Assembly (NCBI GenBank): GCA_002077065.1
Contig: NAJO01000002.1
Location: forward strand, 1,612,001 to 1,676,000
DNA from: Cryoendolithus antarcticus
Taxonomy: Eukaryota > Ascomycota > Dothideomycetes > Cladosporiales > Cladosporiaceae
Length of the DNA: 64,000 bases
Direction: 5' to 3'
Shown here: positions 31,712 through 43,372 of the stretch, one piece after another
Position numbering within the stretch: position 1 is the first letter of the stretch
How the letters are laid out: the number at the start of each line of letters is the position of its first letter
Translations under genes and position numbers: made by a program
Notes under the pieces: model-generated
Told to the model about the DNA's origin: nothing
What the model saw: the letters and a program-made list of their open reading frames with translations, nothing else
Database searches by the model: none

Positions 31712-34332
31712 TGTGTCCTGCGTGTTCAGGATACTCCGGTGAGCTGTGTTTGTTGATCAGAGCGGTCGTGCGCCGTGTATTACACCTTGTCGAGATGTAG
31801 GCGCAATAGGAGCTCACTGCGAGACACGCTCAGGTTGACTACCACACGCGGTGCATGCGCGTCTTGGTGGCAGGGTGCTGTCCAAATCCTCTCACAGCGT
31901 TGGTAATGGATTTGTAGTCGCTGCTCGGCGTGTCACTGTTGTCGGTATGCGATGCTGGTGTAATGGTGGTCGTTCGGAGGTGCGTTGTTAAGTGAGATTG
32001 TTGATCGCCAAAACATGGAAGCGACGGGCGAGCTTCGGAGAAAGCCACAAGCTCGGAATCTGGGGATGATGTCAAATCTCGACACGTCTCCCTCGAAGCT
32101 GCTGAAATCACATTTACCTCACGCAAGATCTCAGATTCTGCTCAAACTCGCTCAAAGTTCAGTAAGAGTAGTGATAAATACTACTGATGATGTTTGTTGA
32201 GTCGGAGACATCGCGATCCCCTCGTCGCCGCCGTCGTACGGCGTTATGTCAGTTTGATACGCGCTCTGCACGATCAAAGCTTCAGAACACGAAAACCACC
32301 ACGCTTCACGTGACCATCACCTATTTTACTGAGCGCCTCAAGAAATCTCAAATGCACCATCACAATGCGCTCCAATGGCGATGAATCGCCTGGTAACTTC
32401 AACGATGATACTCCGCGACACGATTCGATGCGTTGTCGCATGTGCGCGACGCTGCCAGCTCTGCCAATCGTTGACGCACTCCGCCAACTGCTGAAACGGG
32501 GCTAGACCGAGCGACGCTCCGATGTCCCGCCATCGAGCCCGAGGCGCATGCGCATGCGATATCGCTGGCGCAACATAACAATTGTGCAAATCCGTCACGA
32601 CTGTCCAGAACCAGCGATTGGACATGTATTCACGGATGAATTCGACAAAAGCTTGTTCGGTGGCAAACTCGACAGCGAAGCCCTTTGGGATTGCTCCTCG
32701 CCGGTGTACGACGAAATAGACCAAGAGCTACTTTGCCGGACACCCAAGTCGAAAGTCACTCGAGCCGAGAGCTCAGCGAAAGCCACTGCCGGGATCAATG
32801 AAGTGCACAATGCCCTAATCGCATGATACTTGATGAGCCGATCGAACTGTGCGAATCGACCAGCTTGCACACTTGGTGCCATCAATGGCTGATGGAAGAG
32901 CGACTTTCCCCTGTGCACCATCATAACCATATATGTCCGCCGCATCTGCACCGCTACCCAGCAGCCCCCACCACTGACATCGATCATCCATCCAGAATCA
33001 CTCACCTTGCATCTCACTCGCTCTACCTGCAGCAGCGCCAAAACCTAGATCAGCCTGCCCCAAGCACAGCCGTGACACAAAGCCCACGCCCTGTACATCC
33101 GCGGCAACACTTGAGCCACAAATGCAAGACACGCGATCTCATGATGATCATCACTTCCTGCTTCAATAACGGACTCACGCACCTCACCACATGCATATAG
33201 TCAAGGCAAAGTGAGCGGTGCTGCGCGAGCGTGGCAACGCTGTGATTGGTGCGCATGGCGCTATGCGACTTCGAACTTGGAGCTAGACGGGCAGGTGAGA
33301 AAGACGGTGATGCGCTGCAGGTTGGTGGGGAAGGACTTGCACTGCGCTGAATTCTCGAGGGTATCCTGCGGGTTATTATCTGATGATACGCTATGCGTGG
33401 GAGTAGCGAGAGGGGAATGCATATCGCTTCTTTGTTTCGGTAGGGTGACTTGCAGAGGCGCTTACTGTGACTTTTGCTCTCATGGTGCTGAGCAGGCCAT
33501 TGGAGTCGTAGCTCCTTTCGCTATGAATGCCATTCTATAGCCATAGCTTTGATCGCGTTGATCAACAAATCTCAATCAGGCCAGCGCCTGAAATGATGTC
33601 TCAAGAATGCAGCGTGATATTACATGTGTTCCGGGCGCCCAGATGACCATAGTTGGCTCTAGCCAGCCCACGCAAGCCAGCCCGCACATGACTTCTCCCA
33701 CACACAGACTCGCTTCCTTTCTTTCCTCCACTCCACCACCTTGTCATATACTCCTGGTACAACTTATCCTTCGGCATACTGACGTTCGTAACTAGGTGAT
33801 TGGACTACTTCGCTTCTTTGCAGCAAAGTGAGAATCAGCGGTTTCGCTGCTCTCCCTTGCTCTGCCGCTTGGGGAGCTGATTGGCGGCAGCGAGGTCCCA
33901 GGCCAGCGACATCAGAACGACTTACTGCTCCGTGGCAGTGTAGTCCGATAGCAGGCGATCGAGGTGAGTTATCAAACGAAGCACTATGCTGTCGTTGATG
34001 AGCAGATATTACCGCCTCCCTGTCCTCAGCCCAGCACCGCCTGATGGCGGGCGGGCGGAAGCGACACAACCCATTGTGCTTATGCTGCCTTGCTATCTTT
34101 CATCAGCCTATCCTATGACTATCAGAATCGAGTCTGAGCGACGATTGCTGACTTTCATCGTTACAGACTGTCCAATACCTTATTGACGCTGTCGCTTCCG
34201 CACAGCCGCCTGTGTTGCGCCGACGACGGCGACCCTCGTCAAAGAGCCCCTACAAGTTCACACAACCTCTTGTCAACTTCAAGACAGTATAGCGCACCTC
34301 GCTGTGGGCAAGAGCTATATCGGGGTGGCAAC
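31712..34332. other. Divergent intergenic region, 2.6 kb
   Basis: Separates cyclin B (-) from the transcription factor gene (+). Long for this window. A possible minus-strand gene is listed at 32338-32724. The remaining frames look random and no repeat family is seen. Confidence 0.45.
32338..32724 (-). CDS. Possible orphan gene, terminal exon only
   Basis: A 128-codon frame with protein-like composition: VYFVVHRRGAIPKGF, EQAFVEFIREYMSNRWFWTV, RARWRDIGASLGLAPFQQL. Two-fold degenerate codons favour C/G endings as in neighbouring genes. It has no ATG at its start and an in-frame TAG just before CTCTTGGTC, so it would need an upstream exon. An AG just 5' of the frame could be the acceptor, and a minus frame at 32595-33041 could supply the first exon. 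I could not settle a donor. The family is not recognised. Confidence 0.3.
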   Translation of the reverse strand: MVYFVVHRRGAIPKGFAVEFATEQAFVEFIREYMSNRWFWTVVTDLHNCYVAPAISHAHAPRARWRDIGASLGLAPFQQLAECVNDWQSWQRRAHATTHRIVSRSIIVEVTRRFIAIGAHCDGAFEIS

Positions 34333-36503
34333 ATGGACCTCAGCAATATGCTGACTGGTGACGCACCACCGGCCAATCGCACCATGGTGGGCAACCAGCA
34401 ACAGGACTCGCACCAACATACAAGACGATACGAACACCCTCACAATGGCTACGGAGGCGGTCATAGTGACATGAACACCTTCCAACGACCAACGCGAGCC
34501 AACAACGCTGTTGCCGGCGGTTCCGGGTACCCGAGGACGTCGCCTGTCAAGAAGAACCAGAAGCAAGTGATCTTCCAATTGATCGATGATCATGACTCTC
34601 GTATCCAAGCGCGCTTGCCCATGAGGGTCATCATATCGCCTCATGATACTACCGAGTCGATCATAACGACCGTCAAGAACTTCTACGGCTTGTACGAGTA
34701 CGGCGTCAGCTTCGAGAGCAAGGAAGGCATCAGCATAATCGCGGCATACGACAACTTTGACAACGACATGGTCATCCATGTCAGAGGTGTCAAGCCGCCT
34801 CCGGTCGTTCAGCAAGAACGAGCGCACACTACTTCGCCCAAGAAGCCCACGCTTGGCGCACCGTTCGAGATGCGCGCACCCAGCCACGCCCATTCACCTG
34901 CGAAGACTACTCGCACGGGGACTCGTAGCATGTCTCCTCGTTCCGAGTATGGTCGACGCAGTGTGTCTGCTGCTCCAGGCGGAAAGGCGCGCAAGCCAAA
35001 GAGCAAGGACGCTACTGCTGGTGCGGAGAACGATGGGTATAGTAGCGATGACGGTGGGAATGGATCTGTGACTAGCTCGCGCAGATCGAAGACAGAGCTT
35101 GTCAATGCTGAGATCAGTGTTGACAACATTGTCGAGGGCGGCAGGAGGAAGCGGGCGTTCGAGAGTTCAGTAAGTCGTACGGACGCTGTGAGCATACCGC
35201 GCAAGCTAACAAGATCTAGGAATTACCTCTCTTCGTCCCTCCGCAAGTACCTATGAGTGCTTCTATCTCGTCGCTATCTCCCCAGCGTCGGAGTGGGCCA
35301 GGGCAGATGGCGTCGCCATATGCCTACAACAATCAGCAGACATTCTCGTACACGCAGCCTTTGCCGTCTCCGCAAAGCCACGGCAGTGCGCACTTTGCAC
35401 ACCCTGGCGCACCTGCCAATGGATATGGCCAATTCGCGGCTCCGCCTCGACAGCTGCGAGGTGGTCGGCCGAGTGCAACATACTATCCACCAGCTCGCTA
35501 TAGCGGCAGTGGCATTATGCCCACGCCAGACCCTACGAATGGCAGCGTCATCTCTGACGAGGATGTTGCAATTCAGCTCATGCGCCTGGGCAATGCATCC
35601 AACTTCTCCTCACACGGCCGGACATCCACGTCCACCGTTGACGATGCACTCAGCGGCAAGGCAGAGGCAGCTTCTTCAGATGAGGAGGACGAGGAAGATG
35701 ACATTGAGAATTCAAGCGAGCGAGCTGGACTCCCTGCTGTGCCGCGCTGGCCGAAGAATGATGTTGGCCCGGCGAGGAAGAAGCAACGCGTCAAGACTGA
35801 ATTACACAGCGACAACACCAGCGGCGAGGACTACGAGGACCACCGCGACGCCTCATTCAAGGGTGATAGCGATGAGGTCATGCCTGATGCATCCGTCCAG
35901 CGCCGACCCAGCAAGTCAAATCCAAAGTCTCGTCTGCCTTCCCTCCCCACTAACACGAGCGACGCCATGGCCCGGCCTCGCTCGATGTCGATGGCTAAGC
36001 CGAAGCCTCGACCTCTCACTACTGCCCTACATTCCCACACCTTTCCCCCTTCAGCCAAGGTCCCGATGTCACCCGCTTCTCTCCCCTCGCAATCTCGCAA
36101 GCCTTCCCTCGCCTCGGCCTCAACGATAACATTCTCCCACTCCCTCCTCAATCCCGATGAAGAGGATCTCTCTTCCAAGCCGCGCTGCCAGCGTTGCCGC
36201 AAGAGCAAGAAAGGCTGTGATCGGCAGCGGCCTTGCGGACGATGCAAGGACGCTGGGATCGGGCATGAGGGGTGCGTGTCAGAGGATGAGGGCAATGGTA
36301 GGCGAGGCCGATACGGCAGACATATGGGTGTCGGGGTCAAGAAAGGTGAAGATGGGAGTGTCGAGGGCATGTCCATGGACGGAAACGAGGGTATGGGGAG
36401 TGTGGGCGGTGGTGTCATGAGCACCATGACTGGCCCTGCGAACGGAGCATTGTTCCTGGCGCCTGCGCAAGGCGCGATGGGTGGGAAGAAGAGGAAGCGA
36501 TAG
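34333..36503 (+). CDS. Zn2Cys6 transcription factor with C-terminal zinc cluster and N-terminal PB1-like domain
   Basis: Two exons, 34333-35169 and 35220-36503, phase 0, give 706 aa. An N-terminal conserved domain (residues about 77-152) reads KQVIFQLIDDHDSRIQAR through TVKNFYGLYEYGVSFESK to NDMVIHVRG. Its strand-helix pattern suggests a ubiquitin/PB1-like fold (inference). A long disordered region with acidic and Ser/Pro stretches follows. The zinc cluster lies near the C-terminus (residues about 602-630): CQRCRKSKKGCDRQRPCGRC, continuing to a last Cys, i.e. C-x2-C-x6-C-x5-C-x2-C-x8-C. A C-terminal zinc cluster is unusual because most fungal members carry it near the N-terminus. A Gly/Met-rich tail ends in KKRKR. 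It presumably binds DNA in the nucleus. Targets are unknown, and no metabolic cluster lies next to it. Confidence 0.88.
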
Positions 36504-37415
36504 CGGCGGAGCAGCGGGCTTGCGCAGCGGTGCAGCAACCTTACCAACCTCTCAGAAGGTACTAGGTGGAAGCTCAAGACTGGTATGGTGGGTTTGACCA
36601 AGGGTGTCTGGTCTTCATGGGGCTGCAGTGCTGGCGCTAGAAGGGTGGGTCACGCCCGCATAGCAAGATGCAAGACGTCCTTATGGGCCCTTCTTGGTCT
36701 TACGCGATGGATTTCTGAAAAGCGAAGCGTAGGCAATGCGCATAGAGGGGAGTAAAATGTTGAAGAGAGGTACGCAGATGCGGGTTTGATGAAGGGGATT
36801 TGGTGGGCGGCTTCTACGATGTAATGCTCTTTTCGTACTTGCATGTCAACTTCGCACCTCGCACCGTGTCAATTCGATCTCTTGAGCAATCATGCGTTTG
36901 TGCTCGTCTGTGCCTCGTCGAGCGCAATGCATGCAGATGTATATTCCGAGTGTCCTTTCCGTGACACAGCCCCATCGACGAAACAAGCTCGCGCTAGTGA
37001 CTGTGCCTCGCTCCTACAGGATGCTGGCCTGCCGCTACCTACACGTACAAATGCCGGATTCAAGAGCGCTTCGAGCGGGTTTGACATATACTCTAAGTGA
37101 TCAGCATCCTATACTCGTGTCTACCTCCTCAGTATCAGCACGATCTCACGCCACTGTTATCCTGATATGACCATCTCAAGACGGCTTACGCGTCGTGAAG
37201 CTTGAGGATAGCAGCAAACACTTGGCCGAGCACTACGTGATCTCGCATCTGCTTCTGGACATCTCGATATACTACCCTACAAGAAACAAGCCCTATCACC
37301 GATTGATTTTGGTGCCTGTACCCACAGTCTCCCGGGACGGCGCACCGAGTCTAAAAGATTGCAGTGAGCTGGCCGTTGCCCTTAGATCTGGGCAATCTTG
37401 TTACGCAAACTCACA
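36504..37415. other. Intergenic, 0.9 kb
   Basis: Between two plus-strand genes. One ACGCGT (MluI box-like) occurs at about 37186, 230 bp before the Cyk3-like start. No gene or repeat is recognised. Confidence 0.45.
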
Positions 37416-39646
37416 ATGGCGGACGTAGAAGAGCCCCGCCCAATGACCCTTGCCGAGCGCAAAGCAGCGCTGCAGCTCTCACATGTACGAGACAATCCCA
37501 AGGTCCAGTACCCAAGTACCCCTCGACCACGCCCCCCACCACCAGAGCCTAAGCCAGGACTGCCCATGCGCCCGGATCTACCCAATCGGGTAGCCTCAGC
37601 AAACAACCCGCCTTTGCGAGATCATGCTACGATCAACGGTGAAGGCATCGGCAATCATCCTGCTCCACCACCTATTAATGGAGCTTCCGCGAATGGCATG
37701 GATGGGATCTCACGACCTGCCTTGCCTCCGAGGACTTCGAATGGCAGCTCACAGGGTCCGCCACTTCCGTCTCGAACGCCTTCGATGCAAACATCGCCTG
37801 CGTTGCCGCCGCGAAGGCCCTCAGCAGCACCTTCGAACGGCTCACGTCGGCCGTCTGAGATGCAGCTCTCACGACGAGAGTCACAGGAGTCGATCAGCTC
37901 GATTGGTACGAACTTTTCTGCTGTCTCGGGACGTTCTAATGGGACGTCTGTGACTTCGGGGAGTCAGTACGCCATCAAAGCGCCGGAGTTTGATGCCTCG
38001 AAGCTGCCTGCACTGCCTCCTAAGCGGACGCAGGAGGAGAAGGACGCACAAGCTCTGAAAGATCGACAGGCTGCTGCGAGGAAAGGATCTGCGTCGAGTT
38101 TACTGCCGAATGCACTACGACGAGACAAGGGTCCGAATCTACCTTCGAGACCTGCTGCAAGACCTGCGGCGGGACGAAGTGGCGAACTGTCACGGGTAGC
38201 ATCGAATGGCGCGCCTGCCACTAATGGTGCGGAGGACGACAGTAGGCGAGTCAGCAACGGCACATCTCTTGCACCTGTTCCGCCACCCGCAACGCGACAG
38301 ATTGCAGCACCTCCACCGAAACGATCGGCGCTCGAAATGGGCTTCGGCAACACCGCGCCGAAGTCTCCAGCTCTGCCCGGCGCTCGCCCAGGCTCAATAC
38401 CAGCGACCAATGGCGCTCCACCACCACTTCCTACAAGCTCTAAGCCCGATCTTTCTGCACTACAAGCGTCAAAGCCGAAGGCGGCTACAAATGGTTCCTC
38501 TCAACCAGCACAAGACCTCCCAGGCGCCTGTCTCCATTGCCGCGACTTCTCCGCTCCCGACGCTCACGCCGCCCGCTTTCCGCGCGAAAGCATACCTTCT
38601 AGCGACGTGGGCTGGCTCGCAAGCCAGCTGTCCTCGCCCTTCCCCTCCGCCACAGACAAGGCACGAGCAATCTTCACCTGGCTGCACCACAACGTCGCCT
38701 ACGACGTCGTAGCCTTCTTCGGCAACAACGTCCAATCGTCCACCCCGTCTTCAACCCTCACCTCCGGCCTCGCAGTCTGCGAAGGCTACGCCGGGCTTTT
38801 CTCCGCCCTAGCCCTGAAAGCGGGTTTGCAATGCGAAGTCATAGGCGGCGCGAGTAAAGGCTTCGGACACAGTCAGCTCGATCCTAATGCACCACTGCCA
38901 GCGTTCAAATCGACGCACGCTTGGAATGCGTGTAAGATTGACGGTGGGGTGTGGAAGCTGATTGATCCTTGTTGGGGTGCTGGGAATGTGGAGGAAGCTG
39001 GGCCGAAGTATAATAAGCATTTCTCGCCTAACCGGTTCACGCAGAGTAACATGGAGTTCGGGACGGATCACTTCCCGAGCGAGGATTCGAAGCAATTTAG
39101 AGAGGATGGGAGGGTGCTGGGTTGGGAGGAGTATGTGAGAGGGCAGCCGAATGGGACCGGAGCTGGGCTGTAAGTTCATTCACGTCATCGAAACCAAGAT
39201 GACATGATACTGACTTGACATGCAGATGTTCGAACACCGTCCCCGCAGAAGGTCTCTCCGCCTCATCCTTTCTCCCACGAAGCAACCCCATCATCTCCTC
39301 GAGCACGCCCGGTCCAACAATCCGGTTCCTCTTCCAGAAAATCTGCCCGCACTGGGATCCCGTGCGCAACGGCCCTGGCGTTCCCTACCTCTACCATCTC
39401 TGCTGCAGCGCCATGAAAGACGACAAGCACAAAAGTCACCGGCCGATGAATTATAAAGATGGCGTGTGGTGGCTGGATGTGCCTGTACGAGATCTTGGAG
39501 GGCCGGGAGAGACGGTAAGAATCTATGCGTTGAGTGAGTTCAAGGGCAAAGGGGCTAGGGGGCTGACGGTGGAGGAGTGGAATGGACGGCATGGGAAGGG
39601 GTGGAGTGCTAATTGGAAGAGTGTTGCGAATTGGACTGTGGGGTGA
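37416..39646 (+). CDS. Cyk3-like transglutaminase-fold protein
   Basis: Two exons, 37416-39169 and 39226-39646, give 724 aa from MADVEEPRPMTLAER. The first 365 residues are Pro/Ser/Asn-rich with repeated PALPPR-type motifs (LPALPPKRTQEEKDAQALKD), probable SH3-binding sites. The transglutaminase core follows: SATDKARAIFTWLHHNVAYD, then the Cys position in SGLAVCEGYAGLF (near residue 454), His in STHAWNACKI (near 501) and Asp in LIDPCWG (near 516). The triad positions appear filled. Yeast Cyk3 has a related domain with an N-terminal SH3 domain and acts in cytokinesis and septum formation. This protein lacks a visible SH3 domain but is rich in SH3 ligands. A cell-division or polarity role is an inference. 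The C-terminal part (IRFLFQKICPHWDPV onward) is a conserved extension. Confidence 0.85.
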
Positions 39647-40025
39647 TGTTGTGGTCTTGATACCCCGGATCGAGCGCGTCCAGTAGATTCGACGGGCAGG
39701 ATGTGAGGTATATACCCTAATGAGCACCCACAACGACTGCTTATCCATCCAGCGTTACTCGTCAGCGGGGCCTCTTACAGCTCCGCCACTCATCGCGCTC
39801 CACTTCCCTCGTCTGACCCAATGCCAAGCCATCTTCTTTCCATGGCTTCGTGCAGATCGCATCTGCCCAGTACATCTGTTGCAGCTAATATCATCGCGCT
39901 CCGTAGCGGCTCGCACGCTCATGCTTTATTCGACATGCCACCTGACTACTGCTTCGTTGGGCTGCCTCGTGGACCTGCTGTGGCGTATTGCGATGCGATA
40001 CGTTGCGCAACGCTCCCGCATCCGA
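39647..40025. other. Convergent 3' intergenic region
   Basis: 379 bp between the Cyk3-like gene (+) and LSM3 (-). No distinct element. Confidence 0.5.
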
Positions 40026-40387
40026 TCACTGCTGCGGGCTGATCAAGACAACCGAGTCCCCTCGCACAAACAGCATCTCGCTGTTCTTCGTCACTGTTCT
40101 TGGCTCGTCTGCGCCGTCGGTCTCGTCGTCGAAGATGTAGATCGTTTCCTCTACCTCGCCTAGGACTAGATTGCAGTGGCTATCGTATGCCTATACAATT
40201 GATATATCAGTACAGATACCCTTACTAAGGTACGCTCAGAAGCAAGGCGACTCACATGAAGCCTGCCTTTCAGCTCGCGATCACCGCGCAACTTTACAAA
40301 CACTGTCTCATTCAGAGAAAGACGAACAAGGTCTAGGGGTTCGTTGACGTTGGTCGCACTTTCCGACGGCGACTCGGCGTCAGCCAT
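40026..40387 (-). CDS. LSM3: U6 snRNA-associated Sm-like protein LSm3
   Basis: Two exons, 40387-40256 and 40190-40026, give 98 aa. The 65-bp intron falls between Sm motif 1 ([20 protein letters not shown], then ELKGRLH) and the [15 protein letters not shown] segment, the canonical Sm fold entry. Sm motif 2 ends in [16 protein letters not shown], with the expected Arg-Gly-Asp. Lsm3 is a ring member in both Lsm2-8 (nuclear U6 snRNA binding, splicing) and Lsm1-7 (cytoplasmic mRNA decay). Length is typical. It is divergent from PIF1, with only 151 bp between the two start codons. Confidence 0.96.
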
Positions 40388-40479
40388 GGTAGTCAATGGG
40401 GTTGTAAGTAGGGTGGGTGGCGCATGGGGTGAGTGCGCTGCGGGATAGAGGGCACGGCGACGGTGAGGTCCCCCCATCA

Positions 40480-40509
40480 TTATCTGATCGAGAAGTTGTT
40501 ATCTGATCG
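40480..40509. promoter_or_regulatory. 11-bp direct repeat with GATA motif in LSM3/PIF1 promoter
   Basis: TTATCTGATCG occurs twice, at 40480-40490 and 40499-40509, 19 bp apart start to start, within the 151-bp spacer separating the divergent LSM3 and PIF1 starts. The reverse complement contains AGATAA, a fungal GATA-factor core. Regulatory role is inferred. Confidence 0.4.
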
Positions 40510-40538
40510 TCCCCGGAGCCAGCTTCCGATCCTCCGAC

Positions 40539-43372
40539 ATGCAGCCCCGCCTGCTTCGCGTCGAGTTCGCGTGTCTGGCAATCACCAAGAAGGACAGAAG
40601 ATACATGGACGATAATACACACTCCCATTCATTCTCCTCCTCTGGTGTCCTCGGCATTGCTGCCGCTCTCTCCACCATACTCCTCATACACTGCATGCTG
40701 TCCCGCCGGCTCGCGGGCAAAGGTTCTCTCGGCGTCGCCGCCACTGCTAACTCCTATTCGACTCCGTCTGGACGACTGGTGCGCACACGAGGCCGATTCA
40801 CTTTACCATACAGACCGGGCAGTGTGGAAAGGGGTGATAGGCGATACACGATGCTTAGTGCAGCGGCGAAGCGACACGAGCAGGAGAACAAGGCACCCTC
40901 CGTCCTGGGCAAGACCCTTGGGCAATCGCTGTTCTCGTCAAGTCCACCCGCCCCATCTCAGGAACCTGCCAAGGTAAGAAGTGTGAGTGCAGGATACAGC
41001 AATGTGCTGAAGCCGACGGGACCTTCTACCATGAATGCCATGCGCGCTCCAGCGCCACGGCAGACCAGCGGCATCAAAAGGACCTCAAGCGGAGTGCCGA
41101 AGTTGTCCAGCGGCTCCTTTGACGACGATGCAGGAGCCGTAAATCGACCGATCATTGTTGATGGCGAAGCTGGTGCGAAGACAGAGCTATGGGAAGACGA
41201 CTTCGATAGCGATATTGACCTTGATATCGAGGAACCTGGAGCAAAAGGCTCGATCAGCTATCCGCAGCTTCCATCACAGACTTCACGGCCCATGTTCCAG
41301 CCTTCGAAGCCGCAGAAACAGCAAGTGCAGACAGGCTTCAGGGACTCGGGGTATGGGTCGTTGGCTGCTGGGGCGGCGTCTCAGACCGTGCCAGGGAGTA
41401 GCGCTCCTTTGCCGTGGTCGAGTTCGCCTGCTGAGCATATGCAGCCCACGCAGAACATTGCCGAGATCAGCAGATATACGTACGGTGGAAATATCGCAAA
41501 GGCACAGCAGAGTCAGACGGGTGGGACAACAGTCACAGCGAAGCGAAGAGAACTGCCATGGAACACTTCGAAGCAGCCGGACGACATCGATGCCGACCGA
41601 CCGACCGCGTACCACAGTGCAAGGACTGATGTCATCTCCACGCCTGCCGTGAAGCAACAGAGTCGCAAGGCTGCCTTCCCCTGGAACACCAGTGCGAGTG
41701 CGATCAAGGACCAGCAGAAGAAGCATCGCGAAGACCAGAAAGTACGGAAGAACGAAGGTACACTGGCGGATAGGCAAGCAGCGAAGAGCAAGAAGAAGCA
41801 GGTTGCTCGTGTGTTCCTCAGCGAAGAACAGCAACATGTCCTAGACTTGGTCGTCGAGCAGAAGAAAAGCGTCTTCTTCACCGGCTCAGCCGGTACGGGC
41901 AAGTCCGTGCTGCTTCGCGAAATCATCGCTTCACTACGCAGGAAGTATGTGCGTGAGCCAGATCGTGTGGCTGTCACTGCATCGACTGGTCTGGCGGCTT
42001 GCAACGTCGGCGGTGTGACTCTGCACAGCTTTGCGGGCATTGGATTGGGCAAGGAAGATACACCTGAGCTCGTACGTAAGATCAAGCGGAACCAGAAGGC
42101 GAAGCACAGGTGGATGCGCACGAAGGTGCTGGTCATTGATGAGGTGTCCATGGTTGACGCTGAGCTCTTCGACAAGCTGGAGAATATCGCGAGATCACTG
42201 CGTAATAACGGACGACCCTTTGGTGGCATACAGCTTGTCATCACAGGAGACTTCTTCCAACTGCCACCGGTACCGGACAGCGGCAAGGTGGCGAAGTTCT
42301 CATTCGATGCAGGGACGTGGAATACGACGATCGAGCACACGATCGGGCTGCACCACGTATTCCGTCAGAAAGATCCAGGTAGGTCAAGATTGCCATCGGA
42401 CACCGCACAATAAGCTAACACTTCATAGTCTTCGCCGGCATGCTCAACGAGATGCGAGAGGGTCGCCTCTCAGAATCTTCCATTCGAGCCTTCCGGAATC
42501 TGAATCGCGACCTCAAGTTTGAAGACTCGTTGGAATGCACTGAGCTGTTCGCCCTCCGCTCCGAAGTCGAACGTGCAAACGTAGACCGCTTGACGCATCT
42601 CCAAGGCCAGCCACAAGTTTTCGAAGCCCGCGACGGCGGCTCCATAGTCGACAAAGTGCAGCGCGACAAGCTGCTGTCGAATTGCATGGCCCCCGAGACC
42701 ATCACCTTGAAAAAAGGCGCACAGGTCATGCTGATCAAGAATATCGACGAAAGTCTCGTCAACGGTTCGATCGGCAGGGTCATAGGCTTTATGGATGAGA
42801 TGGAGTTCGACAAGTACTGCGTCAACGAGGAAGCCTACTCACAGGCTACCGATGGCGCGCCACTCGAAGCCGCGATGTCGAAGGAAGACGCAGCCCGAAA
42901 GCGCCTGCAAGATAACCTCACCACTGCACGAAAGTACCCTCTCGTTCGCTTCGCCATTGCAGATGGTACGACGCGCGACCTCCTCTGCCAGCCTGAGACC
43001 TGGAAAGTCGAGCTGCCCAATGGCGAAGTTCAGGCCTCTCGCTCCCAGATTCCGCTCATCTTGGCTTGGGCATTGAGTATTCATAAAGCGCAGGGTCAGA
43101 CTCTGGAGCGGGTGAAGGTCGACTTGGGGAAAGTCTTTGAGAAGGGGCAGGCCTATGTTGCCTTGTCTAGGGCTACCAGTATGGCTGGACTACAGGTGCT
43201 GAGGTTCGATCCGAAGAAAGTGGTCGCACATGAGCGAGTTAGGACGTTTTACTCAAATCTGGCAAAGGTTGAGCTCATGGATGGGAAGGCCAACACCGGA
43301 GATGCTGGGAAGAAGAAACTTGGGGGCAAGGCGGAGGATTACGAGAAGAGGTTCGTTGACGGAGATGTGTAG
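40539..43372 (+). CDS. PIF1: Pif1-family ATP-dependent DNA helicase
   Basis: Two exons, 40539-42378 and 42429-43372, give 927 aa. Helicase motifs in order: Q-like LSEEQQHVLDLVVEQ, Walker A GSAGTGKS (near residue 447), motif Ia TASTGLAACNVGG, Walker B VLVIDEVSMVD, motif III LVITGDFFQLPPV, and the SIHKAQGQTLERV and AYVALSRATSMAGLQVL motifs at the end. Pif1 unwinds DNA 5'-3', resolves G-quadruplexes, displaces telomerase, and maintains mitochondrial DNA. The N-terminus has a hydrophobic then basic stretch (GVLGIAAALSTILL, LSRRLAGKG) suitable for mitochondrial import. A downstream ATG at 40851 (MLSAAAKRHEQENK) resembles the start I associate with other fungal Pif1 proteins, so two isoforms are plausible. 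The region between is disordered. The intron splits the helicase core. Confidence 0.93.

Noticed and set aside
41513..42340. 275-codon minus-strand frame
   Set aside because: Antisense to the PIF1 helicase core, whose motifs are unmistakable on plus.
43200..43220. GGTTCGAT, tRNA B-box-like sequence
   Set aside because: Lies inside the PIF1 coding region with no A box or cloverleaf; similar matches in SurE and PIF1 codons were also dismissed.
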